NCBI GenBank assembly: GCA_964030475.1
Contig: CAXIPT010000003.1
Location: 1,542,320 to 1,606,319, forward strand
DNA from: Tethya wilhelma
Taxonomy: Eukaryota > Porifera > Demospongiae > Tethyida > Tethyidae
Length of the DNA: 64,000 nucleotides
Reading direction: 5' to 3'
The notes beneath the pieces were generated by a model. The model worked only from the letters and a program-made list of their open reading frames with translations, had not been told where the DNA came from and did not search any database. Both the position numbers and the translations under genes were made by a program. The stretch's first letter is position 1, and every line of letters starts with the position of its first letter. Positions 55,201 to 64,000 of the stretch are shown one piece after another.

Positions 55201-57177
55201 ACTCTTTGTTTTGTACCTTGCAAACCTATATCTGTTATAAAGGCATTCACTTTTTTAATTAGCAATAGCTATATTAAATCTAAATAGCATCTCAATATTA
55301 ATACAAACAGCATAAACCAGATCTATCCCTGCTGATATGTGATATAGTTAGTATGAAATGGCCAAGGAGGTGTCATGACAAAAGTTGACTTGGATGTGGT
55401 AGGGAAGTGTATCCTGTGAGTTCTCCATGAAGTGGGTCAAGCCAGAGATAATAATATTATACCATGTAGCACAAAAATTTGGCAGATTTTATATTGACAG
55501 ATTGGCTGCTAATATTAAATTCGCTAATAAGTCATTTTTGTGCAGAATGTATACAGAGCTGCATGCGCTACCGCCAAAATAAAATCCACCAATCATGAAA
55601 TTTTTGACGATCCACAAAATTTTATTCCCGCCACTATTTTTTTTACTGTATGGTATTATCTGTGGTCAAGCTATCATCCATGTGCTCCATTAGTAGAACT
55701 GGCAGGCCAGTTTGAGGATCTTGGTGTGTGCCCAGGAACTATACGATATTGGGATGCCTTATTGTACTCATGAACTCGCACTCCTGCAGGAAACGATGAA
55801 TGGGTAATCTGTGTTCTCTTTGATGTTCAATTTGTTTGTGTGCATTTGGATCAAAAAGAGTTTGATACATGAATAATTTTAGCAGCATGTGCACAGAGCA
55901 AATCATCACACAGAGCCTTACAAACAGAGTCATACGATCCAATACCAAGAGTTTGAGTCTTGAGGAGTTGAATTGATCGAAAGCCAATTGTGGGTTCGTC
56001 TTGATGTTGTTGAGCCATAGTCTGTAGAATATGTACCAGTTATTTGATGTGGGTCACTTGCTATCTTAATTGTTTGTTGTCTAAGGTGCCTATAATTGAT
56101 ATCCAAAAATTGTTATTTTTTGTTCGTGCATGGGATACTATATATCTTTTCTTAACTCTTTGCCTCTCAATTAACACATGCTACAACATTGTATTAATTC
56201 CAGCTAAATTAGTCCCATAGGGAAGTTGTGTTTTAGCTCATCAATCTTTTCTCTTTAGCTAAATACCATAGTAGTCTCTCCCACAAGTTATTAATTTACG
56301 TAGTTAATTGACTGAAAAATTTTCCGCTTTACTCAATTGTGCAGAACTAATGCTATTAAGAAGTTTCTATATAGAAATAATGGCACCAAAAAAACTCTAT
56401 AATTCTTGTCAATGAGTTTTTCCCTCAAAAAAATATATATAGTTTTTGTATTGAGTAATTTTTGTACTACTAGTATGTAACAGCTACGGTTTGTTTGTTT
56501 TTCTTTCACAAGGAGGAGCCTTTTCATCAAGGTTAAATATACATTTGGATTGAAAAGATTATTAGCAGTAGTAAAACTTTCTGTACACCAAAGTATTTTT
56601 TTCAGAGCAGAAAGCTAGCCTGACATGTATGCATGGTTGCATGGAAGGCTTTTTGTCATAGGCTTCATTGTAGCTACACTATAAGAGTGAGTTGCCCACA
56701 TAGGTATGTAAAGAACAGTCAATGAAGCTTTTAACCATACTTTGTGTTGTAATTCTTTATGACATAAATTAGAATATGTGCACACTGTGCCAATAGCTAA
56801 TATTTTGTACTGTGCAAGTATGTGTAACTCTATGCTAAAAATGCTACGCATAATTTTGTTTCTTGCATGTTGTTTTATTTTGTGAGCACTGTTGATTTGA
56901 AAGTGGTACCAGAGTTACATGTAGCCTCTTAATTTGAACTGTCAGATAAACTTCTCTGTTTCAAAGGTAGTGTAGCCAACCGTGAGAGATTATAAGCTTT
57001 TATACAACTGTGTAGTCTTGTGGAGAATTTTTGTTTTGCCTCATTTGTTTTTCTAATGAAATTTCAATGCCTCCAAGATAGATGCGTACAGAATTCTTTA
57101 TCTGCTTACTATTATGGTAAAGGGTTGTATTACTCAAAAATGCTAACATTGTATGTTTGATGACCTTTTACCAACAG

Positions 57178-57219
<42 letters not shown>

Positions 57220-57701
57220 TCCTTCCTCTAGCAACACTATGTCTAAGACAAGGTATTTGTTGGTCTTGAACAAGCTCCTGGTGGTTTTGACATGAGAGAG
57301 AAGCTGCAAGGAGCCAAAGTGTTCCTGCGAGGAAGAGGCTCTGGCTACATTGAGCCAAACAGTGGGAAAGAGTCATTTTGAGGCTCTATACACATATATC
57401 AGGTGATCCTTGCATATAGGTGTACCTATAGATGTGCTGAGATATATGATTCATTATTATATGGACTTGTGATTAGTCACAATGAGCATTTTAAACAATG
57501 TATTGCTAATATTATATGTAAGAAGTGTTCTGCTTGGATAAATTTTAGGTCTCTGCAAAAATGTTGAATGTTACCAACTGAAAGCCTAGCTGTTACAAAG
57601 TGCTTGTTCAAAGTTTATATGATGGATTGTCCATGACATGAAAGATTATGCAGTGCATATTTTTACTTATCATATATGAAATATTAATATTAGTGACGGT
57701 G

Positions 57702-57743
<42 letters not shown>

Positions 57744-60700
57744 TGCTGACCATGCATGGTTTTTGAATCACCCATGCACATTGTCATCCACAAATATATA
57801 ATCAGGTAACTTAAACGCAACTACTTTTATTTATAATGCAATGGTGAGTGTAATTAAGTATATAAAACTTGACAAAATGTTTTTGGTAAGACAAAGGCTT
57901 ATAATTATATTCTAACCTAGTTTCTTAATTTTTGGTGGGAAAGTACTTAGATATAATTTTGTTTTTTGTTTTGCTTGTAAAGTGAAGACTTTGACCTAGA
58001 CAATAGTTGCTATCTCTACTGAGTCAGTTGCACTGCTCCAACCACTAGCAGTAAGGCCGCCCACCACCATTAGTTCATTGGTGGGGAGAACAGCTGCAAA
58101 ACATCGGTCTCGACTAGTATTCATTTGACTGATGAGCTCCCATGTGTTGGAGGTGGGATGGTATTGATAAACATTTGAAGTGGATCTGTTTTTGAAAGCT
58201 ACCCAGCCACCAATAGCTAACAGGCGATTATGGAATGTGACACAGGTGTACCATAGAACTGGCAGATCGGCAACATTGCTCCATATGGTAGACCTGGCTG
58301 GGCTGGTCGTGATTATGTCTAAACGTTCTTCTATTGGTTTTGACCGACAAGACAAGAAGAGGTCAGGCAGAGTGCAGGTGTATACTGAATTGATACCTTT
58401 TGACCCCAAACTTTGGTATAAAGATCCTCCACCAATGTAGATACGTTCACGACAGATGGTTATTGAGGCATCGTAAAGTGGTTCAGGAAGGTCTACAGCA
58501 GATGACCATTGTTGTGTATCGATACTCATAATTTCTACTGTTCGGAGTGTCTTTAAGTTTTGATCTCTTCCACCAGCAACTATCAAAGCTTGTCCAGTGC
58601 TCACTGCTATTGATGAATCTCTTTTGGTGGGCATTGATGGGAACATCTGTCTCCATCTGTTACCTTCTCCAATGAGGCTGAGGAGCTGATTGGTCACCTT
58701 ACCATGACTGTCTCTCCCTCCAATGACAGTTGGGAATTTTTTTATAACTACTAGAGAACAGTCTGAATAAGGATTGTTTGAAAGTTGTTTCCAACTCTTG
58801 CTTCTTGAATTATAGACATAAGTATGTTTGTCATCTGCAAAATGCACCATGTCACCATCGACAACTGCATTAGACATTTTTATCATCGGACAGGGTACCT
58901 TCTTGCCTTTTCTCCACCTCAGTGTTAAGTTAACATTGTTGGTGTCAGAGTGATGAGTCTGTGGGGGGTCTCTAAGACTTGATTGCAGTGTAGATAGTAC
59001 TTCAGTTTGTGATTTTCTCCTCAGCTGTTGTTCTAGTTCCTGGATTCTTGTCTGGAATTGAGCTGTCACTTGTTGACTAGATTCAAGCTGCTGAGTGACC
59101 TGTCGCAGTTGTCTCTGTTGGTCTCTGATAGTTTCTCTCAGCTGTTGGCATTCTTGTTGACTAGTTACAATAGTTTGTTCATTGTTTCTTATGATGTCAT
59201 TTTTCTCTTTTTCAAGTGTTTGGATTTGCTGAGCATGTTCTTCTCTTATTTGATGAATCTCCTCATCTTTTTGTTCTATGATGTCATCTTTTTCCTGAAC
59301 TTGTTGTAGATCTTCCTCTCTCTCAGTTGTATTACCAGCTGGTTCTCGTCTTTCTTGAGCTCTTCTCACACTGTTGGTGAATTGAGGTGTTTCTTTCAGA
59401 GCTGCTACTCTCTGACACAGCTCCTGAGCTGAAGGACGTTCAACATCACTATCCTTGAGACATTCGAGTGCTAATAGTAGGAGAGGGTGGTTGGGGTCAA
59501 CTAGGCTGATGTGGTTTTGTCTTCTTTCGATTTCTGAAGCCCGGACTTCAAGTGTTGGAAATCGAGGATCTGTTGTGTGTACTATTTTGAGATGTTCACC
59601 AGGTTCAGGGAAGCATCTTGTCAAGATCTGGATGATGAGTGTTCCAATTGCAAAGCAGTCAATCTTTTCTGTATAGGTTGGTTTTTCTTTGACAGCTTCA
59701 GGAGGCATGTAGGCATCTGTACCTGGACACAGTGTGAAAGACACACGAGTAGCTTGAGGGTTTATGACACCAAGCTTTGCCATTCCAAAGTCTGTCACTT
59801 TGGCAATCACGTTTCCACGCAGCAACACATTATTGCTAGAGAGATCCCTGTGAGTGATTCCGTTAGAGTGGAGGTAAGAAATGGCCAAGGTGATGTCGTG
59901 GCAAAAGTTGACTTGAATGTGGTAGGGGACTGCATCCTCTGAGCTCTCCAAGAAGTGGGTCAAGCTATCGTCCATAAGCTCCATTAGTAAAACTGGCAGG
60001 CCAGTTTGAGGATCTTGGTGTGTACCCAGGAATTGTACGATATTGGGATGCCTTATTGCACTCATGAACTCACACTCCTGCATGAAACGACGAATGGGTA
60101 GTCTGTGTTCTCTTTGACGATCAATTAGTTGATGTGCATTTGGATCGAAAAGAGTTGGGTGAATGATCTTAGCAGCACATAGCAGATCATCACACAGAGC
60201 CTTACAAACTGAGCCATACGATCCAATACCAAGAGTTTGATCCTTTAGGAGTTGAATTGATCTAAAACCAATTGTGGGTGTGTCCTGATGTTGCTGAGCC
60301 ATAGCCTATAGAGTATATAGACAGCATGCAGCAATTGTAAAGACTATAAGATTTGACTATAGTTGGTGATCCTTCTTACTTTGTTAGTTGGGAGAAGTAT
60401 CTAGTTATGGTTGATGAGCTGTTTGTTACTTAACTCAGTGTCTTCTCTTGGCTTTTTGTTCCTGTTTTTTTGCTGTAAACAAGATCATGAATATGTCATG
60501 TGTAAATTAAGTTCTATGAATATAACTATGAATGACACAATAGTTGTTTCCTCCATCTATGGACTTGATAGTAAATGTAGTATATGCTTAGGCTATACCA
60601 TATAGCCGGAAATAATTAGAGAGATTTTAATTTGATGGTTTGACAATCGAAGTCCAAATCGTTGGATTTAAATTCGCCAATATTTTTTCTTTTATAATTT

Positions 60701-61814
60701 TTTGTTTTTTATTCAATATTTGTGGCTATATGGTATTCATCTGTCTATTCTGATTCTTAGTATATTGTGTCATCAAGTTATAATTTGGATGGTTGGTTAG
60801 CTCATGTTTATATAGGTTTTAACCTTTCATATAATTTCTATACAAAAATTAAGTACTACTCTAAATGTACTGTATCTAACGTTTGTACCTGTTGTGAATG
60901 TGTTACAGTATTTGTATTGGAGGATAAGAAGGAGTGGTATTTGAGGTGTGCCATACTCTGTTGTTGGCCTCCTAGAGTGAAAGAGGCACCTACTATCAAG
61001 TAACTGACAGTTCAGTGTCAGAGTACTGTCACAGTAGTGTGCCCACATCACTGTCTGGTGTATGCAGTGTATATCAGTCAGACCCACCAAGAGCCCATGA
61101 ACTGTTTTCAAAGACATTTTCTTAATTTTTTTAACAGTAGACTAAGTGTGCCCACATTGCTGTCCTGCTATTTAGACCTAATTACCTTACCGTATACCGT
61201 AGATCTTCTAAAAATTCGTCACCTCTTATTATTCGGCACCCTTTACCAGATTTATTGAATTTACCTCTAATTTTTCGGCAAAGGTCGTCATGTGTATATA
61301 CTAACATATGCAATTGAGCATGGCACATGCGATGAATAATCTCTAAAAATTCGGCAAAGCTCGAACGTATTTAATTTTTTTGCGCCGAATTTTTAGAAGA
61401 TTTACGGTAGCCATAAATATTGACGGTCAAAAAAATTTGACGGTTTGCTCCGCAGAACGTAAAATAAACATAGATGTCTATATTGACAAATTTAAATTTG
61501 ATGATTTGTGCGTGCGCATAGTACATTCATATACGGCACCCGAAATATTAGCGGATTTAAATTTGACGATTTGGACTTGGAACGTCAAACGGTCAAATTA
61601 AAATCCCTGTCAATATTTCCGGCTATACGGTATTTAAAGTTTTTTTCCCCCTTCTTTTGTTATCATATCTATTCCTTCTACACCCACATACACAGCTCAT
61701 CACACACCTTATGTCAATCCCTATTATCAACCTGGTCCTCCCCCTCAACATGCAGGAGTTTGGCCTGCCACCCCCTCAACCTTATGGTGGTATGCATCCC
61801 CTTATCAAGGACAG
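52237..61814 (+). CDS. KHDC4: KHDC4 (KIAA0907/BLOM7) gene, two 3' exons around a 9.3 kb intron
   Basis: KHDC4 is a nuclear KH-domain RNA-binding protein linked to the spliceosome. Exon 52237..52382 encodes [19 protein letters not shown] and TVKKDCEVF, matching the helix after KH2 in human KHDC4 (HPKPEGLAAAKKLCENLL), then PGYGPPP. It ends in phase 1 at GTACAT. Exon 61696..61814 (acceptor CACACAG) starts in the matching phase and encodes [20 protein letters not shown], the Pro/Tyr-rich part. A last exon 62064..62093 (EAKNHIGSA, stop) is possible, with AATAAA at 62292. Upstream exons are cut by N 51680. The intron contains the antisense kinase-Kelch loci at 54-56 and 58-60.3 kb plus a duplicated KH pseudo-exon. 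Family identity is strong; the exon join is inferred from phase and order. Confidence 0.7.
52400..54028. other. KHDC4 intron sequence with foldbacks
   Basis: No exons seen. 52415-52575 is an inverted-repeat element (TTGTATAGCGGAAAATTT and CTATATGGTACG ends). 52740-52840 is a hairpin with arms AGCTAAGCAACAA and TTGTTGCTTAG. Around 52990-53050 lie short perfect palindromes (GTCGATCTAAAGTCGAC, GATCGCGAAGATC). Confidence 0.45.
54029..55022 (-). pseudogene. Kinase-Kelch copy KK-54: Kelch domain with a frameshift near its start
   Basis: The Kelch propeller is open for 288 codons (54029-54895: [35 protein letters not shown]). Upstream, 54896-55022 codes the linker ([18 protein letters not shown]) from an ATGGCTCA start-like sequence, but two bases are missing relative to sisters (GTCAGAGTCTAAT against GTCAGAGAATCTAAT), putting the parts out of frame. 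Kinase and coiled coil are absent. The tail differs from sisters (VVYEEGHF). Either a decayed copy or a Kelch-only product starting at 54895. Confidence 0.75.
55345..56018 (-). pseudogene. Kinase N-lobe pseudogene carrying a MITE
   Basis: Starts [20 protein letters not shown] in a normal context and keeps the glycine-loop region (GIGSYDS, with Gly to Asp), but a small insertion (ACAT near 55888) and other changes break the frame. After a MITE (55443-55663) the similarity runs on to about 55345, at the start of the catalytic loop. It and KK-54 may be the two ends of one copy with a large internal deletion. Confidence 0.8.
55443..55663. mobile_element. hAT-like MITE, 221 bases, with 8-bp target duplication
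   Basis: Flanked by GGTCAAGC at 55435-55442 and 55664-55671; sister kinases have this word once. Ends CAGAGATAATA and the complement of TATTATCTGTG form terminal inverted repeats. An 8-bp duplication and CAG-initial repeats fit the hAT superfamily. Confidence 0.85.
56019..56580. other. Non-coding stretch upstream of the kinase remnant
   Basis: AT-rich; nothing recognised apart from the start of the duplicated KHDC4 intron block further on. Confidence 0.3.
56600..57660 (+). pseudogene. Duplicated KHDC4 segment with a dead KH exon
   Basis: The flank 56650-56760 matches 63055-63175 (CTTCATTGTAGCTACA, CATACTTTGTGTTGT), and 57420-57660 matches 51690-52140, so a genomic piece with introns was copied. 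The exon at 57232-57380 reads QHYV, stop, [11 protein letters not shown] and then [15 protein letters not shown]. The TAA replaces CAA of the live copy at 63954, and about 15 residues of the KH core (the GPGG-loop region) are deleted. No donor follows. Confidence 0.8.
57177..57216. repeat. (TC)n microsatellite before the KH pseudo-exon
   Basis: The same tract stands before the live exon (63903-63952), where it forms the polypyrimidine part of the acceptor. Confidence 0.95.
57698..57740. repeat. (GT)n microsatellite
   Basis: A GT run of about 40 bases between the KHDC4 remnant and KK-58. Confidence 0.95.
57996..60302 (-). CDS. Kinase-coiled coil-Kelch protein KK-58, intact
   Basis: An uninterrupted 768-residue protein and the best reference for the family. 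Kinase about 12-305: glycine loop 25-31, K45, Glu in MQECEF (76 or 78), HRD 151-153, N158, DFG 171-173, MPPEA 199-203, alpha-F D215. Coiled coil about 325-430 ([20 protein letters not shown], then a Gln-rich heptad run ending QELEQQL). Linker [13 protein letters not shown], then the Kelch propeller about 475-765. The propeller has private length changes (shorter [10 protein letters not shown] loop). No membrane segment. It lies antisense inside the presumed KHDC4 intron. The start is fixed by the conserved AG-GCTATGG context after the leader intron. A role as a lineage-specific signalling scaffold is inference only. Confidence 0.92.
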   Translation of the reverse strand: MAQQHQDTPTIGFRSIQLLKDQTLGIGSYGSVCKALCDDLLCAAKIIHPTLFDPNAHQLIDRQREHRLPIRRFMQECEFMSAIRHPNIVQFLGTHQDPQTGLPVLLMELMDDSLTHFLESSEDAVPYHIQVNFCHDITLAISYLHSNGITHRDLSSNNVLLRGNVIAKVTDFGMAKLGVINPQATRVSFTLCPGTDAYMPPEAVKEKPTYTEKIDCFAIGTLIIQILTRCFPEPGEHLKIVHTTDPRFPTLEVRASEIERRQNHISLVDPNHPLLLLALECLKDSDVERPSAQELCQRVAALKETPQFTNSVRRAQERREPAGNTTEREEDLQQVQEKDDIIEQKDEEIHQIREEHAQQIQTLEKEKNDIIRNNEQTIVTSQQECQQLRETIRDQQRQLRQVTQQLESSQQVTAQFQTRIQELEQQLRRKSQTEVLSTLQSSLRDPPQTHHSDTNNVNLTLRWRKGKKVPCPMIKMSNAVVDGDMVHFADDKHTYVYNSRSKSWKQLSNNPYSDCSLVVIKKFPTVIGGRDSHGKVTNQLLSLIGEGNRWRQMFPSMPTKRDSSIAVSTGQALIVAGGRDQNLKTLRTVEIMSIDTQQWSSAVDLPEPLYDASITICRERIYIGGGSLYQSLGSKGINSVYTCTLPDLFLSCRSKPIEERLDIITTSPARSTIWSNVADLPVLWYTCVTFHNRLLAIGGWVAFKNRSTSNVYQYHPTSNTWELISQMNTSRDRCFAAVLPTNELMVVGGLTASGWSSATDSVEIATIV
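60306..60379 (-). other. 5' leader intron of KK-58
   Basis: On the minus strand: GTAAGA donor after AACTAACAAA, CTCTATAG acceptor, 74 bases, then GCTATGG. Confidence 0.7.
60595..60736. mobile_element. MITE with ATACCATATAGCC ends
   Basis: Inverted ends ATACCATATAGCCGGAAAT and the complement of ATTTGTGGCTATATGGTAT; AT-rich interior. Confidence 0.75.
60737..61194. other. Non-coding stretch in the KHDC4 intron
   Basis: No exon seen. CAGTGTCAGAGTACTGTCAC near 61014 and the words GTGTGCCCACAT near 61040 and 61147 repeat, suggesting a small duplication. Confidence 0.35.
61195..61409. mobile_element. MITE with TACCGTA ends
   Basis: Left TACCGTAGATCTTCTAAAAA and right complement of TTTTTAGAAGATTTACGGTA are near-perfect inverted repeats of over 20 bases; the interior repeats AATTTTTCGGC words. 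A related remnant (61411-61635, ending GGCTATACGGTA) follows directly. Confidence 0.85.
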
Positions 61815-62687
61815 GTAAAATAACTTTTTTGCACTTAGTCACCTTCTGTTGACAGTTGTAATTTTATTCCCCCCTGCAAGATTTTTGATCATTGTAATTA
61901 GTAATACCTTATTATTCACTATATCTTGGCAATTTGTTACAATTTCTATGTGAGTTTTAAAACTGTCCCTTCTACAATGTCACATGATTTTTTTGTTTAA
62001 GATTCGGTATTCGCAGCTACTACGATATATCATACTCTTATTACTCATTTGTCACTTTATTAGGAGGCAAAGAATCATATAGGAAGTGCTTGAAAATACG
62101 AGTGTATCCTAACTGAACTATTTGAAGAAGAAGCGGAGAGAGTCTTCTCTGCAGGCCAAACTAATTCAATTCAAGTAGAGGTCGGCCAGGACTGCGGATT
62201 AGTCTTAGACTCTAAGCCTTCTCCAAGAGTACCAAGTTTATGGGTGTGTCAATTTACTGTGGAAATTAATACAATTCTTGTCAATTTTTATAATAAAGTT
62301 CTTGTTGATATTCAGATCCTAATTCCAATTTTTTCGTACTTTTGCATCAAACTCAGATCCGCGCCGCTGCCCTGCCTCGCGCCTGCTTTTTATTGACATG
62401 ATCGATGAGGACATGCGCGCGCAGACATTACGCGCGCTGCGTACGTGCATGTGACCATCACATGAAATTTGCGGCGGTCAAAGACACATGGGTCTCTCCA
62501 TTTCAGCAGTTTCTGTTTGAACTATTCCTGTTTCAAGTTGAGGTATATTCACTGTATATCTTTCATAATCATTTATCTAGCTATAGCTTGGGCAGTAAAT
62601 TGTATTTGGCGATGTACAAATATCATTCTAATAAAAGCGCACCAGTATTGTTTTGTTCCACACGTATCTTCCCCACACAGTAGTGTC
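61815..62687. other. 3' end of the first KHDC4 copy and promoter of the second
   Basis: Contains a possible short last exon (62064..62093) and AATAAA at 62292-62297 for the upstream gene. 62360-62470 is CpG-rich (GCGCCGCTGCC, GACATGCGCGCGCAGAC, GCGCGCTGCGTACG) and is a plausible promoter for the gene starting at 62688. Confidence 0.5.
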
Positions 62688-63903
62688 ATGGAAGAAGGTC
62701 CTCCTAAGAAGAAGCGTCGTTCAAAATGGGACATGAAGGCCCCAGAGCCACTAGTCTCTTCCCCCTCTCCTCTCTCTGCTAACCCCACAGACTCGGCTGC
62801 TGCAGCCGCTGCTAAACTCAACGCCATGTTAGCTGCTCAGGGAAAGCTGAAAAAAGACTCACTGCCTCTTGTCAGTACACTGGTAAGCCTTCAGTCAGTC
62901 TAGGTCTCTCTGTGTGTGCATGTGTGTGTGGTTTATGATCCGTAATGTACGTACACAGTAAAGTTGTAGGGGTGAGTGTATATATGTGAAAGTCCATAGT
63001 ATAAGTGAAGCCTTTTGCCTTACCTATGGACTGTATATGTTGTACGAAATCATATGTGGGCTTCATTGTAGCTACATTGTATGTGTAAGGGTGAGTTGCC
63101 CAGATTGGTATGTATTGTGGAAGGAACTGTCTCTAAAGCGTTCAACCATACTTTGTGTTGTCATTAGTTATGAATAAAGCTAATAAGCAAGTACACACGT
63201 ATCTTTGTGTAACTTACTCAGTGTGCTAATAATGTACATACTGTGCAAACACATAACTGTGCAAAAAATGCATATACATAATTTTCATAATTTTCATAAT
63301 TTGGTTTCTTGCATGCTGTTTTATTTTGTGCTGTTATTCACTTATTACCTCATCCACCACCTTATAACCCTAGCCGAAAAAAACCTCCCCCCACACTCTA
63401 ATTTCAGCTGCCCCCCTGATGGCTTCCGGAGCTGCTACGACCCCCCTGACCAAACCAACCCCCCTACTGGCTAATCCTTCGACACCACCACTCTACACCA
63501 GTCTACCAGGAGGGGTAAGTGATGAGGAGAGAGAGAGAGAGAGAGCTTATGATATGTTGTTTCTCTATAGAGGCTTTTGTGGTTGATTTTATGAAAGACT
63601 GATGTAGACAGTGATACCAGAGTTACATGTAGTCTCGTGGTATTGTTTGGTGATTTGAACTCTGTTTCAAAGACAGTGTAGCCAAGCAGTTAGAGGTTGT
63701 AAGCTTTTAAACAAGCGTGTATATCATGTGGGGAACTTCTTATATTGCTCCATTTGTTTGCCATCTCGGAACCTATTGAAAGGTGAATTTACAAGACCTG
63801 ATACTGCAAGAGTAATGTTCTTTGTCTGCTCATGTGTTTATGTGGTAAAGGGTTGCTATACTTAAAAACACTGTCACTGTATGTTTGACGACCCTTTACC
63901 GAT

Positions 63904-63942
<39 letters not shown>

Positions 63943-64000
63943 CCTCTCTCTAGCAACACTACGTCCAAGACAAGGTATTTGTTGGTCTGGAACAAGCTCC
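62688..64000 (+). CDS. KHDC4: KHDC4 (KIAA0907/BLOM7), second copy, 5' part
   Basis: Exon 62688..62882 encodes MEEGPPKKKRRSKWDMKAPE (a basic nuclear-localisation-like cluster and the RSKWD box of the family) and AAAAAAKLNAMLAAQGKLK, aligning with human AAVAAKINAMLMAKGKLK. Exon 63408..63514 (ATTTCAG acceptor, GTAAGT donor) encodes GAATTPLTKPTPLLANPSTP and LYTSLPGG. Exon 63954 onwards reads [15 protein letters not shown], matching human MHYVQDKLFVGLEHA at the start of KH2. The gene leaves the window there. Exon 1 ends in phase 0 while the second exon needs an incoming single base, and the first KH-like region of human KHDC4 is missing, so at least one exon is absent from intron 1 (62883-63407) or lost from this copy. 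The polypyrimidine tract of the last intron is a (TC)n run. Confidence 0.82.
63903..63952. repeat. (TC)n microsatellite forming a splice-acceptor tract
   Basis: A CT run ending in CTAG directly before the KHDC4 exon at 63954. Confidence 0.93.

Noticed and set aside
62573..62827. Ala-rich minus-strand frame
   Set aside because: It is the complement of KHDC4 exon 1.

Overview
The window looks like nuclear DNA of an early-branching animal, most probably a demosponge of the Amphimedon type. It is AT-rich, has short GT-AG introns, encodes animal gene families (SCAMP, iduronate-2-sulfatase, GCNT glycosyltransferase, KHDC4) and is full of small inverted-repeat elements. It also carries a secreted cysteine-rich domain and a kinase-Kelch family that I associate with sponges. 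The species is an inference. The sequence is a scaffold: one 876-base N run (11514-12389) and eleven single-N joins (5607, 15474, 17677, 21020, 21692, 25556, 25970, 44237, 46390, 48237, 51680). Several joins are demonstrably unreliable.

0-3.2 kb: the 3' part of a core-2-type beta-1,6-GlcNAc transferase (+), converging on an intronless iduronate-2-sulfatase (-) whose upstream DNA has two CACGTG boxes of the kind used by MiT/TFE lysosomal regulators.

3.5-22.8 kb: a minus-strand tandem array of secretory carrier membrane protein (SCAMP) genes. One is a classical SCAMP with NPF motifs, PPxY and coiled coil. The others are a derived subfamily with a 14-19-residue first exon, no NPF and no coiled coil, but a kept PPxY motif, and in most copies a C-terminus ending in A-S-D-L. 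Only two are close to complete; the rest are split by gaps, and two contig ends overlap, so the order must be rebuilt. An isolated ankyrin-repeat contig and a 1.4 kb near-palindrome sit inside the array.

26.9-60.3 kb: a lineage-specific expansion of a kinase, coiled-coil, Kelch-propeller protein. Two copies are intact (41.7 and 58.0 kb), two are full length but broken once at the same inter-domain junction (28.5 and 36.1 kb), and five or six are fragments. Copies share an intron of 71-89 bases ending three bases before the ATG. A secreted cysteine-rich protein gene (26.9 kb) lies just upstream of the first copy, and remnants of that pair recur, so the two seem to have been duplicated together.

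51.7-64 kb: pieces of two KHDC4 (KIAA0907/BLOM7) genes on the + strand. In the first, two phase-compatible exons are 9.3 kb apart and the intervening intron holds antisense kinase-Kelch genes. The second begins at 62.7 kb and runs off the window.

Repeats: an approximately 1 kb non-autonomous element (here TE1; eight copies or fragments) ends in a long foldback whose two arms share copy-specific mutations. There are also a hAT-like MITE with an 8-bp target duplication, several other MITEs, and microsatellites at many gene-model breaks.
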